Assembly: GCA_018715365.1 (NCBI GenBank)
Contig: DVLU01000014.1
Span: forward strand, 1-41,959
Source: Candidatus Ornithomonoglobus intestinigallinarum
GTDB lineage: Bacteria > Bacillota > Clostridia > UBA1381
Direction: 5' to 3'
DNA: 41,959 bases
Positions 17,594 to 27,047 of the stretch are shown here, in pieces (the first letter of the stretch is position 1; each line of letters begins with the position of its first letter). Under the pieces are notes generated by a model that searched no databases, was not told where the DNA came from, and saw only the letters and a program-made list of their open reading frames with translations. A program made the translations under genes and the position numbers.

Positions 17594-19806
17594 CACTTCG
17601 CTTCTGCACTCACATAAGGTTTCATGTTTTCATCCCAAAGCATCGCTTTGACGCTTACATTTTCGCTGTCCGAAAGCGTTAAAGCGGCGCTTATTGTTTT
17701 ATCCCCCGTTATGTCGTTTTCCGTTACGTAATCAACTCCGGCAAGCGCGCCGCTCTCATCGTATGCGGCAAGCGCAAATACGGCGTTCTTTGCCGCATCG
17801 CCCGCGGGAACGTGCATGTCAACGGACGCAGTAACGTTTGCGCCGTCTTTGTTTATCGCGATTTCGCCTACTTTAAACTCGTCCTCCGTCTGCTCCGATA
17901 CGACCGTATAATACGCGTGTACCTTGCCGTTTAGCGATGTCAGCACAAGCACGTTTCCGGGGTCTACCCAGTCGGCGGATTCTGCCGAATATGTGTTATC
18001 CGTATATATTACCGCATCGGCATTGCCGAAATCCACGTTTTCAACAAACGTGCCGAGGTCCGTGTCGGCAGGCACCGTTACAGTTCCCGCTGCCTTATCG
18101 ATTTCGTAAACGTCCGATGCAAGCTCCGCGATATTGTCCTCCGACTCCATATAAGTGCCGTAATACGTTATTGTATCGTCAACATAAACGTGGCCGTTTC
18201 TCAATATACCGGCGGCGTCATCACCGAGCTTGCTGTATACGGGCTGTATCTGGAACCATTCAAATGACGTTATATCAAACGAATCCTTCCAAAACGCATC
18301 ACTCATTGCAAGCCAGCCCTTTTCCACAACCTTTTCGTTATTGAAATACAAGTCGTATTTGCCCTCGCCGGGATATACCGTTATCGCGATTCTGTACCAC
18401 TGCTTTTGCTTAAACGTATCGGGATATGCCTTTGTTCCGCCGAACGTTATTGTCCCGTCCTTTGCAAACGCAACAGGCTCCTGATATCCCTTATCCGCCG
18501 TACCCGTGTAATTTGATCTCGTTATAAATTTAACCGCGTCGAAATCGCCCTCCATCGCAATCGAGAATTCGGCTGTGAACGATTCGGCCGAGTACGGGAA
18601 TTCATACGCCATAAAGTTATATCTGTTTGCGAGCTCCGCATTTCCCGGAGCGTTTTCGGTATACATATCAAACGAATAATTATTATCCGCCTTGCCGTAA
18701 ATGCCGGTATCAACGGTTTTCCCCGCATATGTTTCTTCTCCGAACATCGTGTACGTTGATTCGGCGCCAAACTGGTCTTCGTTTATTATTCTGCTTTCAT
18801 CGGTAGCGTATATATGGAGATATTCGAGCGTTTTTCCGTCGGGTGATTTTATAACCACAACGTTCCCGTCCTCAACAACGCCGCTGTTCTTTATTTTGTT
18901 TGACGAAAGCGACTCCAGCATATACATCTCGCAGTCCGTGTCAATCGCGCCGAAAATATCGGTAACGGTTGTGTTCGGTTCCTGAATGAGGAAGCCGCGC
19001 ATCGATTCGTTATAGCCGAAGCCGGACGCGCTGTAGGAAACCGTTTCGCCCTCTCCCTGAACGTAGGGGCCTGCGTAGATATTTATATCGTCTACCGTAA
19101 CGGAAACATCGCGCGTTTCAGCCGCATTTCCGTTCATAACGCTCTGAACCTGCGTCCATCTAAATCCGAGGAAAACACCGCTGAGGTTTGTAAGCTCAAA
19201 GCGATGGCCGTTGACATAGACAACAGATTTGTTCTGTTCCCTGTTTGCTTCAACAACAATCCTGTACCATTCGTCCGGCTTTGCGGTCATGCCCGTATCG
19301 GTAAAAGTCTGCGTTGCACCGTCGTGCGCCGTGTCCGCAACATAGATCTTGCCGTTCTCAAATTTCACCCAATCGATTAAACACCACCAACTCCAAGCGC
19401 CCGGGTTCGTTGCACTGTACGAGGATACGGCAACACGGTCGCTGCCGGCGCTGTATTTCATTACAAATTCCATTGTGATAACATCGCTGCCAATATCGGA
19501 ATATGTGGCATTATCATAAAACGGCATCTGAACGCTTACGGCTTTATTCCACTCGGGCGGCAAATCTTCACCGAGGACTTGATATGCCATGTCGCCCTCA
19601 TCTCTGCCGGAAAGTCCTTCAACGCGCGTTCCGGTATAGTTGTATCCCGCGAAATCATTTACATTGGCGCGCAAATCTTCTGATATTTCTTCGCTGAAAT
19701 CAGCCGAAAACGGTGCGTTTGCCGCAAAGGATACGGACTGCAGCATACCGGCAGCCATAAATGCCGCGGCGGTAATGCTTATAAGTTTTTTGATTTGTTT
19801 GTTCAT
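17593..19806 (-). CDS. Secreted protein with concanavalin/laminin-G-like domains
   Basis: A 737-residue secreted protein with a signal peptide (MNKQIKKLISITAAAFMAAG..., cleaved near SFA-ANAP). Two beta-jelly-roll regions (about 45-255 and 375-560) contain phrases typical of LamG/concanavalin-like sugar-binding domains, such as DEWYRIVVEANR and QWYRIAITVYPGEGKYDLYFNN. Each is followed by a short Ig-like domain with SPDGKTLEYLHIY or SLNGKVHAYYTV. The end carries the shared module finishing VKAMLWDENMKPY. No catalytic motif was seen, so it is probably a glycan-binding or matrix protein. ATG 19806 was chosen because GGAGG lies nine bases upstream, while the ATG at 19827 has no such site. Its stop overlaps the start of the downstream lyase gene. 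Confidence 0.75.
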   Translation of the reverse strand: MNKQIKKLISITAAAFMAAGMLQSVSFAANAPFSADFSEEISEDLRANVNDFAGYNYTGTRVEGLSGRDEGDMAYQVLGEDLPPEWNKAVSVQMPFYDNATYSDIGSDVITMEFVMKYSAGSDRVAVSSYSATNPGAWSWWCLIDWVKFENGKIYVADTAHDGATQTFTDTGMTAKPDEWYRIVVEANREQNKSVVYVNGHRFELTNLSGVFLGFRWTQVQSVMNGNAAETRDVSVTVDDINIYAGPYVQGEGETVSYSASGFGYNESMRGFLIQEPNTTVTDIFGAIDTDCEMYMLESLSSNKIKNSGVVEDGNVVVIKSPDGKTLEYLHIYATDESRIINEDQFGAESTYTMFGEETYAGKTVDTGIYGKADNNYSFDMYTENAPGNAELANRYNFMAYEFPYSAESFTAEFSIAMEGDFDAVKFITRSNYTGTADKGYQEPVAFAKDGTITFGGTKAYPDTFKQKQWYRIAITVYPGEGKYDLYFNNEKVVEKGWLAMSDAFWKDSFDITSFEWFQIQPVYSKLGDDAAGILRNGHVYVDDTITYYGTYMESEDNIAELASDVYEIDKAAGTVTVPADTDLGTFVENVDFGNADAVIYTDNTYSAESADWVDPGNVLVLTSLNGKVHAYYTVVSEQTEDEFKVGEIAINKDGANVTASVDMHVPAGDAAKNAVFALAAYDESGALAGVDYVTENDITGDKTISAALTLSDSENVSVKAMLWDENMKPYVSAEAK

Positions 19807-19855
19807 GCTTTTAAGCCTCCTTTTCATTTCATGTTAATAGGTTACGTATAGAAAC

Positions 19856-19906
19856 CGGCTGCCGCGCCGACCCCGTCTCCCTGCCGAGAGCCTTGCGGGG
19901 CAGCCG
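19856..19906. repeat. Intergenic hairpin between two secreted-protein genes
   Basis: CGGCTGCC (19856-19863) pairs with GGCAGCCG (19899-19906). An alternative inner pairing CCCCG (19871-19875) with CGGGG (19896-19900) competes with it. The hairpin lies in the 129-base gap between the Ig-like protein gene and the LamG-like protein gene. No T-run follows on the minus strand, so it looks like an RNA-stability or processing hairpin rather than a terminator. Confidence 0.4.
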
Positions 19907-19935
19907 TTATCTATCATTTTATGTTCCGGCACGCA

Positions 19936-22647
19936 TCAGAGGTCAAAGCTGAAAATCCTTGACGGCAGCGGCTTCGGAGCCGTTAACGAGCTCCAGACGT
20001 ATACCTCCGCCCTTGATGCGCCCGGTGCGTTTAAGGCTGCCGTTTCAAATGATGTTTCCCCCGTTCTGCCATAGGCAACCTCCTGCACGTGTGTTCCGAC
20101 AAGGCGTAATCCGTTGTATGCGTTTACTATAACATAGCATTTGCCGGAGGCGCCGCCGGTGTTTATAATACTTCCCGAAGCCTTTATATTCCCGTTTGTT
20201 TCCGAAACGGAAAGCTCCGAAACGTCAACGTCGTAATAATCCACGCTGAAGCCGCCCTTTAATCCGCCCGTCAGGGCAGCTCCCGATGAAGTGGAAACGC
20301 TGTTTGTAAGCTCCACGGTGTAATCGTGATCGGAGCGCAGCTTTTCGGACAGGTTAAGCGTTATTGTACGCGATGACGAATCATAAGACAGGCTGTCGTA
20401 ATAGACGCGTTCATCGCCGCACCACAGCCTGACCGACTCGCGGTTAAGCGACGATTGCTGGAGCTCCGTGTTTACAATTACATTAAGCGTGTTTGTATAC
20501 GGCGATATTCTTGAAACGGCTTCGCCGTCATCGCCCGTAATGCCGGTTATCTGTGTTATCGGCGTTATGTAATCAACCGTAAGGTTATCAAACGCTATGC
20601 CGCACGGCGTAGGGGTGTTTCTGTCAGCAAACTCCATAACAAGCCTTGTATCGACCTGCGTTATCGACGCATTTCCGACATTGAATTCATCGGCAAGCAT
20701 TTCATCGTCCAGCGTAAACCAATATTTGTGGTTTTTAAGGTCAACCCTGTATACAAAGGTATACCATTCGCCCGGCGTTAAATCACGTCTTACGGCAACG
20801 CTGCCGCTGTTATTGAGCGTAAGCTCGCAGGCTTTTATCTGAACGTCCATAGCAAGCGGCGACTGCGTTGGGTGCTTCAGCATAAGATAAAAATATCCGT
20901 CGCTGTTTAAAAGGTTTATATCCATTTTTATTATGAAGCCGTCCGTTGTGTTTGACGTAACTATCCTGCCCCATGTGCCCTGTGCCGTTTGACCGGCAAC
21001 TTCTCCGCCGTCGGTTTTAAGCAGCACAACAGTGCCGTGCTCCTCGCCGTAATCCTTGCTTGCTATAAGCTGCGCGTCTCCGCTTCTTGTGAACGTAAGA
21101 CCGGGGTTTGTTGTGCCGTCGCTTGTGTAGGAATTAAAATCGGAGCTGAACACGTTTGTTGTTGTGTAGCCCTCGAGCACGGTGAAGCGTATTTCGCGCA
21201 CCGTTACCGCGTCGGCGTTATCAACGGCCGTAACGGCAAGCGTATACATATCGGGCGCAAGCGCGCTTAAATCGATCGTGTTTGACGTATTCGGGTCAAG
21301 CTCGTATACACTGCCGTTTACCTCCGCGGTAAGCGATGTAACGGTACCGTCGGGATCGGCTGCCGATATTTCAACCGCCGTAAGCTTTGGCGCTTCATAC
21401 GTCATACCCTCTGCCACGCCGTTTACGGTAACTGCCGGTGCATCGTTATGGAGCACATTTATTGTAATTTCCTCGGAACGCGCCTTTCCGCCGTAGCCGT
21501 CCGTAACCTCGGCGTAAATTGTGTAGCGTCCTTCCCCGGCGGTGAAGTCAAAGCCTTCGACCGCACCGTCAAACGTTTTGTAAACGGCGCCGTTTGAATA
21601 AATCACCGTCTGCATTATGCCGGAGCTTGCGGAGGAGCTTACGGCTATATAAGCGCCCTCGCTGTCGTAAACGGTTTCCGATTCGGCAGATATTGAAACT
21701 TTTGCGCTCTCGTAGCCGTCCTCCGCCGTGGCAAACGAAACCGTTTGGTTTTCCGATTCGATATTCCCAAAAATATCGCTTACGGCTTTTATTGTGAGAA
21801 CGTAATCCGTGCTCGGTTCAAAGCCGTTCTGCGGAGCTATGTAAACGGTATTGCCGTTTCGCTGTGCCGATACCGGGACTTCCGTACCGCCGGCCGTAAG
21901 CGCATAATTATCCGCGCCATACACGGACGGGGATTTTATACCGTTAAAGCGTATTTCGATATTTTCAAGCGCGCTGTCAACAAACGTTTCGCCGTCCTGC
22001 GGCAGCGCCGTGAAGCCGTCCGTTTTGTCGGTAAGCGAATAATTGCTCACAAGCCATCTCGATTCGAGCGTTGAGCTCCTTGAAGCGCTTGTGTTTCTGA
22101 AAAGCACGTTTATTGAAGAATAGTCAAAGCTTTTCCATTTTGAGCCGAGCTCGCCCGAAAATATTTCCGCGCCGTCAAGATATACGGCGCCGTAGCCGCT
22201 CTGCGGCTCTATGCCTATATCAAACGTATATTTTCTGCCTGGCTCTGTATTTATCTCCGTTTCGTTTCCGAATACCTCAAGCGCGGAGCCCGTTATGTTT
22301 ATTATTTCCGTTGATTTTAGGCTGCTGTTTTGAATATTCAGCCTTCTTACGGCGTTGCTGTCGGCCGTGCTTATTTCCGAATCAAAGGAAATACATATCT
22401 GGCTGTTTGCCGAAAGATCGTATTCGCGCTCCGCATTTGCCTTTCCTTCGTTATTGTTTGAGCTGAAATACATTTCAAGCTCATTTTCCTCCGCGTTTAC
22501 GTACGACGAACCGCTCGGGAGCGATTCGCAGTCCCACGCGCCCGCCGCCTCCGCCGTGCCCGCGAAAACGGAGGACAGGGGCGATATGACAGCAAGCGCT
22601 ATTGCCGCGGCAATAATACGATGCGGATTTTTTGTTTTTATTAGCAT
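19936..22647 (-). CDS. Secreted multi-Ig-domain surface protein
   Basis: A secreted protein of 903 residues with a signal peptide (hydrophobic IIAAAIALAVISPLSSVFA). An N-terminal beta-jelly-roll (about 35-205) is followed by a Big_5/SbsA-like Ig domain (FTALPQDGETFVDSAL..., ending TVSFATAE), then two further Ig-like domains. A second jelly-roll (about 510-690, with GEWYTFVYRVDLKNHKYWF) precedes another Ig-like domain and a C-terminal module ending AEVYVWSSLTAPKPL. No enzymatic motif is visible; a glycan-binding or display role is inferred. The ATG at 22647 has AAAGGAG 12 bases upstream, a rather long spacing. A TTG codon directly abutting that site is the alternative start but is sterically unlikely. 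Hairpins flank the gene on both sides. Confidence 0.72.
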   Translation of the reverse strand: MLIKTKNPHRIIAAAIALAVISPLSSVFAGTAEAAGAWDCESLPSGSSYVNAEENELEMYFSSNNNEGKANAEREYDLSANSQICISFDSEISTADSNAVRRLNIQNSSLKSTEIINITGSALEVFGNETEINTEPGRKYTFDIGIEPQSGYGAVYLDGAEIFSGELGSKWKSFDYSSINVLFRNTSASRSSTLESRWLVSNYSLTDKTDGFTALPQDGETFVDSALENIEIRFNGIKSPSVYGADNYALTAGGTEVPVSAQRNGNTVYIAPQNGFEPSTDYVLTIKAVSDIFGNIESENQTVSFATAEDGYESAKVSISAESETVYDSEGAYIAVSSSASSGIMQTVIYSNGAVYKTFDGAVEGFDFTAGEGRYTIYAEVTDGYGGKARSEEITINVLHNDAPAVTVNGVAEGMTYEAPKLTAVEISAADPDGTVTSLTAEVNGSVYELDPNTSNTIDLSALAPDMYTLAVTAVDNADAVTVREIRFTVLEGYTTTNVFSSDFNSYTSDGTTNPGLTFTRSGDAQLIASKDYGEEHGTVVLLKTDGGEVAGQTAQGTWGRIVTSNTTDGFIIKMDINLLNSDGYFYLMLKHPTQSPLAMDVQIKACELTLNNSGSVAVRRDLTPGEWYTFVYRVDLKNHKYWFTLDDEMLADEFNVGNASITQVDTRLVMEFADRNTPTPCGIAFDNLTVDYITPITQITGITGDDGEAVSRISPYTNTLNVIVNTELQQSSLNRESVRLWCGDERVYYDSLSYDSSSRTITLNLSEKLRSDHDYTVELTNSVSTSSGAALTGGLKGGFSVDYYDVDVSELSVSETNGNIKASGSIINTGGASGKCYVIVNAYNGLRLVGTHVQEVAYGRTGETSFETAALNAPGASRAEVYVWSSLTAPKPLPSRIFSFDL

Positions 22648-22701
22648 TTTGATAAACAACTCCTTTTTTTGCGGTTTATCTTATCATGGTTTCGAGAGGA
22701 G

Positions 22702-22741
22702 GCGGACGCCGGATTTTTATGTGTCTCCGGCGCCGCTTTTT
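22702..22741 (+). terminator. Terminator-like hairpin in the plus (antisense) direction
   Basis: On the plus strand GCGG-A-CGCCGGA (22702-22713) pairs with TCCGGCG-CCGC (22726-22736), followed by TTTTT (22737-22741). The U-run follows only in the plus direction; on the minus strand the hairpin has no T-run after it. No plus-strand gene is nearby, so it may block antisense transcription or serve as an RNA-stability stem of the leftward transcript. Confidence 0.45.
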
Positions 22742-25700
22742 AAAGGGTTACTTTTTTTTCAAGCGCCATAAATTCTATAACGTTGTTCCATTCGTTTGTG
22801 CTGTTGCCGTTGCCTATAAGCTTTATGTATCTTGCGCTTACGGGGCTGTCGGGGACGTATACCGTAACGTCCTCGGTATTTCCCGGAGAGGTTCCCGTCA
22901 TAACGCTTGTGAAATTGCGCCCGTCGTTTGATACCTGAACCTCAAACCTGAACTGTCTTTGACTGCCCATCCAGAAGGCCACGGCAAACGCGTCTATTTC
23001 CTTTTCCTCGCCGAGGTCGTAAATACACCACTCGCCGATACCGTTTGCGCTCCAGCGTGTTTCGTAATTATTGTCACAGCTGTGCTCTTTGATATTGTTT
23101 ATGCCTTCCTCTATCTGTTCGGAGCTTGCTTCTACGGCTGTCATGGAATAAGTATTGTATACGTCGATATTTGTATTGTCGTATTCGAGTATTTTTACAA
23201 CATACGACGTTTCATTGCCGTTTGCGTCGGCAACGTTAAATACCATTGCCTCGGTGCCGTCGTAAAGCGTAAAGCTTTCCGTTTTTGCGCTGTCGCCTTC
23301 GCCTAGTGTAATCTCGGGAGCCGTTCCGTCCTCGCTGCGCGATACGGTGTATATGAAGCGCTCGGGGTCAAAATCCTTCACAAGCTCGCCGTCGGCATAA
23401 ATTCCGCTGAGCCTTCCTTCTCCGTAGGAGATTTCGCCCGTATCTGCCGGTACGTTTATAAGCGTATCCCAGTCGGCAATGTCCGTATCATAAACGCCGC
23501 TTTCGCTGCCCGTTTCATTCAGGAGCGACATCTTAACCGTTATCGTCACCTTTCCCGATGCGTTTACGGTATAGTCTATTTTTGACGAATCGATGTTTTC
23601 GGTGTTTGTAAACACAGGCGTCTGCGGCATCGGCGCGGCTGCTGCGGCTTTAAGCTCCGTATTTTCAGCGCTTGACGCAAACTGCATGAGCAGCTGCTTG
23701 CCGTCCTGATAAATTATTGCCGTATTGTTGTCAACTATACGTATATCGCCTTTTGTGTGCATGAACCAATGCAGCTCCGAATTATCCTTAAGGACTATTT
23801 CGTCGCGCACGGTGAACGTCCGCCTGTTATCGGTAAGCAGATAGCCGCGCACATAACTGTCAGCATTTGCGGCGTACGCATCGGAAAGTTCTATCGTTGC
23901 ATACGCTCCCGTTGTTCCGCTGACAGGCTCATTCACCTGTGCAAACGCGCTTACATCCTGTTCAAGCCCGTCGCTCGGGTTGATGACAACAAGATTGTGG
24001 CCCTCGCCCTTTCTGCGGTAGAAGTATTTTGAATCATAGCCGGCAAGTATTGCCGGGTTTTCGTTGTCGGATACGTAGCTCAGCATATCGCGTCCCAGAT
24101 CTATCGCCCATCTTACGCCGCCTATATTGTAAACGAACGTGCCGTTATCGATGTGGTCGTGGGCGTTATTCGAATATCCGCCGTGGAACGACAGCCATGC
24201 CGAATCCTCCCTGTCCCAATCCTCGCGCATTGCGACAAATTCCGTTTCGCGGAAATATTTTTCGTTTTCAAGCTCTATCGACGATGTTTCGTTCTTCAGA
24301 CCGGCTTTGCACCAGAGTATATCAAATATTCCCGGCGTTACGTTAAACTGCTCCATCTGCTCCGCCCTGAACAGCATAAGCGACGGATCGTCGTATATGG
24401 AGGCCATATAGAACTGCCCCGCGTTTTCGTAAGTTGTTTCGTCGGAATCGTGGAAGTTGTTCGGCAGTCCGTCGGGGTCTTGGAAGTACGCCTGGAAATA
24501 CGCGTATTTGTCCATGCCCATATAGTCCTCGCCGAACGGCTCGCACATTGCCGTTTTATAGCTGCTCATAAAGAGGGTAAGATGCGTGAGTAGGTAACCC
24601 CAGTAGCTCGGTCCTTCATACCATGCGCCGTCCGGGGCTATGCGGTACCACGGTATTTCAATACTGCGAAGGGCGTTTGCAAGGATTTCCATGTTTTCGT
24701 CCGTATTGTATTCGCCTATGGCAAGCGCAAGGTTTGCTATGCCTCCGTTGCAGATTATGCCCCAGTTTGTTTCCGTATCCGCCCAGAAGTCGTTAAACGT
24801 CGCGCTTGAATAATACGCCATTTTTGCCGTATCGAGAGCATATTCCTGTGCCTTTTCGGCTATCAGGTCACGCTGCTCCTCCGTCATTGCGTCATAGAGC
24901 CAGTCAAAGCCTATCGCAACGGCAGACGCAAGCGTGCCCGTGTCGAGGTAATGGTCGGGGTGCCAGTCGGGGAATGCGCAGAGCGCTTCCATTTCGGCAA
25001 TGCCGCGTTCGGCATATTTTGTATCTCCCGTCATTTGATACGCAAAGCCGAGATATTCAAGCCTCGATAATGCCGAATTGGCAACGTCAAGAAGCCTTCC
25101 GTCGTTTATCACGTATTCGAGGACGTCTTGTTCGAGTATCGAATCGGCAGTTGCTATAACGCTCTTATACCACTTTGATTTCAGCTCATCGCTTTGAACC
25201 TCGCCTTTTAAGCGTGTAAAATCCTCCTCCGTCGCTATAAGCCGCGGATGCTTTGTTCCGTTATCGGTTGCGGCAAGGAACTGCTCCTTAAGCTCCGAAG
25301 CCGGCTTTCTGTCAAAATACAGATATATATTCGCCTGCTTAAGGCGCGCGTCGGCGCTGTCTATATTGCTGCCTATCGCTATCATTCCGTGGCCGTCGTC
25401 TATAAAGCCGCTGACATTCGCATATAATCCGTATTCTCTTGCCGGAAGATAAAGTATTCCGTCTATTATTTCCGGCGATGCGGAAAGCGTATATTCCTTA
25501 CCTCCGACCGACAGCATGTTTGAACCGACCGCCATTTTTGCGTTTCCTGCCGTTATCGAATCGCCGCTCACCGAAACGCTTGTGTCAAAGAAGGTTTCAA
25601 ACGTTGAAACGTCAAGAAGGCGTTCGTCGTTTCTCTCAACCGTTTCATGCTCAAGCTCAGTCTTTTCGCTTCCGAAAAACGCCGTGCTGCCGTAAAGCTG

Positions 25701-27032
25701 TACGGCGCGTTTTCCGCGCAGGAAATTAAGAGCCGCCGTATCGGAAAACCGGCTTACCGCCGTAAATTCATCGTTTTCTATATCTCTCGGTTCGGTGCCG
25801 CCGTAAAATGCAAGGTTATCCACGTCAATCGCTCCGAGAGCCGTGCCGCCAACGTACATCCTCCAAACGGATACGTTTGCAAAATCCTCGTTAAACGTCT
25901 TATCCTTGGCAAGCAGCTCGCCGTCAACGTATACGGCAAACGTATGCTTTGCGACGTCAAGCGCAACGCTTATCGTGTACCATACGTTTTTCCTGAGCTG
26001 CATCGACGAGCCCTGTGCCGTAATCGTATCGCCGCTTATTGTGACCGGCGCGAAGTTTATCTGCGTCGCTCCGGAATTATCTCTGAAATAGAACAGCGTT
26101 TCCGGCGCATTTTTTGAAAATCTCACATCGCACTCGGCTATTACACGCTTGCTTGACGCGCTTATCGTCATATCTATCATAGCGTCGTCAGAGGTGGATT
26201 TTGTCATGCGGGCAAAGCCTCCGTCGCCTTCTTCAAGCCACTCTATCGTATTGCGCTTTGCAAGCTTTGTCATCGTCATCGATGAGGACGAATCGAGCGC
26301 GTTCCTGTAATACACCTTGTTTGCCAGCCCCGATTCATCTGTTTCTATGTATTCGAGAGCTTCGCTGTTATACAGTGTGCGCGACGGCTCGTTTCTGTAG
26401 CTTTCGCCCGAATAAACGCGTATATTATCGAGATACAGCTTTGTTTCGCCAAGCGTTGCATACGTTGCTATCTCTATCGTTGACACGTTCGGCAGCGCCA
26501 CATCCATGTTTTGCCGGTAGTAGTCCAAATTGCCGTCAAGCCCGGCGGACTGCGTAAGCGAATTATTGTCAAGCGCTATGCTTACCGTGCGCATCCTGCT
26601 TGAATTTATCGAACCGAGCGACCTGTTGTCGCTCGTTCTGAGCTTGCCGCCATCGTCCATTGTAAACACCTCAAATGCCGTACCCTGCGGATTTGAGAGC
26701 GTTATTTTCCCCTCGGCGCTTGCGCCTTCGATTCTCATATCAAACTGCACTATGTATTTATCATCGGTTTCAAGCTCCGGCAAAAACACCTGAACGATGT
26801 TATCTACATTGCCGCATTCAACCATGTATGATTTATTCATAGCGCCGTCCTCAACGACTCTGCCGCTGCTGCTTCCTTCAACCGTAACAAATTCCGACTG
26901 ATCGTTTGTTGCGGCATCGTCAAAGCCTATATCCGTTAAATACCCGGACGCCGCAAATACGGGCGCCGCACTCAGCAGCATTGCCGATGTCAAAAAAACC
27001 GACAGCGCGCGCTTAAGCTTTCCGTTGTTCAT
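22740..27032 (-). CDS. Giant secreted heparinase II/III-like lyase with binding domains
   Basis: A 1430-residue secreted enzyme. In order: signal peptide (1-28), a jelly-roll domain (about 30-210), a second LamG-like domain (about 245-415), a copper-amine-oxidase N-terminal-like module (about 440-555), a helical toroid and the heparinase II/III beta-sandwich (about 580-1190), an Ig/cadherin-like segment, and a C-terminal F5/8 type C (discoidin, CBM32-like) domain (about 1285-1425, with RWSANGIGEWCIYDLG and ARYIKLIG). Candidate active-site residues are N756 (TETNWG), H958 and H960 (NAHDHIDNG), Y1003/Y1005 (KYFYRRKGEGHN) and H1012. It is a paralogue of the lyase at 14045-17593, which lacks the added binding domains. 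GGAGG lies six bases before the ATG. It likely makes the first cuts in an acidic polysaccharide outside the cell; the PL family was not determined. Confidence 0.85.
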   Translation of the reverse strand: MNNGKLKRALSVFLTSAMLLSAAPVFAASGYLTDIGFDDAATNDQSEFVTVEGSSSGRVVEDGAMNKSYMVECGNVDNIVQVFLPELETDDKYIVQFDMRIEGASAEGKITLSNPQGTAFEVFTMDDGGKLRTSDNRSLGSINSSRMRTVSIALDNNSLTQSAGLDGNLDYYRQNMDVALPNVSTIEIATYATLGETKLYLDNIRVYSGESYRNEPSRTLYNSEALEYIETDESGLANKVYYRNALDSSSSMTMTKLAKRNTIEWLEEGDGGFARMTKSTSDDAMIDMTISASSKRVIAECDVRFSKNAPETLFYFRDNSGATQINFAPVTISGDTITAQGSSMQLRKNVWYTISVALDVAKHTFAVYVDGELLAKDKTFNEDFANVSVWRMYVGGTALGAIDVDNLAFYGGTEPRDIENDEFTAVSRFSDTAALNFLRGKRAVQLYGSTAFFGSEKTELEHETVERNDERLLDVSTFETFFDTSVSVSGDSITAGNAKMAVGSNMLSVGGKEYTLSASPEIIDGILYLPAREYGLYANVSGFIDDGHGMIAIGSNIDSADARLKQANIYLYFDRKPASELKEQFLAATDNGTKHPRLIATEEDFTRLKGEVQSDELKSKWYKSVIATADSILEQDVLEYVINDGRLLDVANSALSRLEYLGFAYQMTGDTKYAERGIAEMEALCAFPDWHPDHYLDTGTLASAVAIGFDWLYDAMTEEQRDLIAEKAQEYALDTAKMAYYSSATFNDFWADTETNWGIICNGGIANLALAIGEYNTDENMEILANALRSIEIPWYRIAPDGAWYEGPSYWGYLLTHLTLFMSSYKTAMCEPFGEDYMGMDKYAYFQAYFQDPDGLPNNFHDSDETTYENAGQFYMASIYDDPSLMLFRAEQMEQFNVTPGIFDILWCKAGLKNETSSIELENEKYFRETEFVAMREDWDREDSAWLSFHGGYSNNAHDHIDNGTFVYNIGGVRWAIDLGRDMLSYVSDNENPAILAGYDSKYFYRRKGEGHNLVVINPSDGLEQDVSAFAQVNEPVSGTTGAYATIELSDAYAANADSYVRGYLLTDNRRTFTVRDEIVLKDNSELHWFMHTKGDIRIVDNNTAIIYQDGKQLLMQFASSAENTELKAAAAAPMPQTPVFTNTENIDSSKIDYTVNASGKVTITVKMSLLNETGSESGVYDTDIADWDTLINVPADTGEISYGEGRLSGIYADGELVKDFDPERFIYTVSRSEDGTAPEITLGEGDSAKTESFTLYDGTEAMVFNVADANGNETSYVVKILEYDNTNIDVYNTYSMTAVEASSEQIEEGINNIKEHSCDNNYETRWSANGIGEWCIYDLGEEKEIDAFAVAFWMGSQRQFRFEVQVSNDGRNFTSVMTGTSPGNTEDVTVYVPDSPVSARYIKLIGNGNSTNEWNNVIEFMALEKKVTL

Positions 27033-27047
27033 GTCTGCCTCCTTCCG

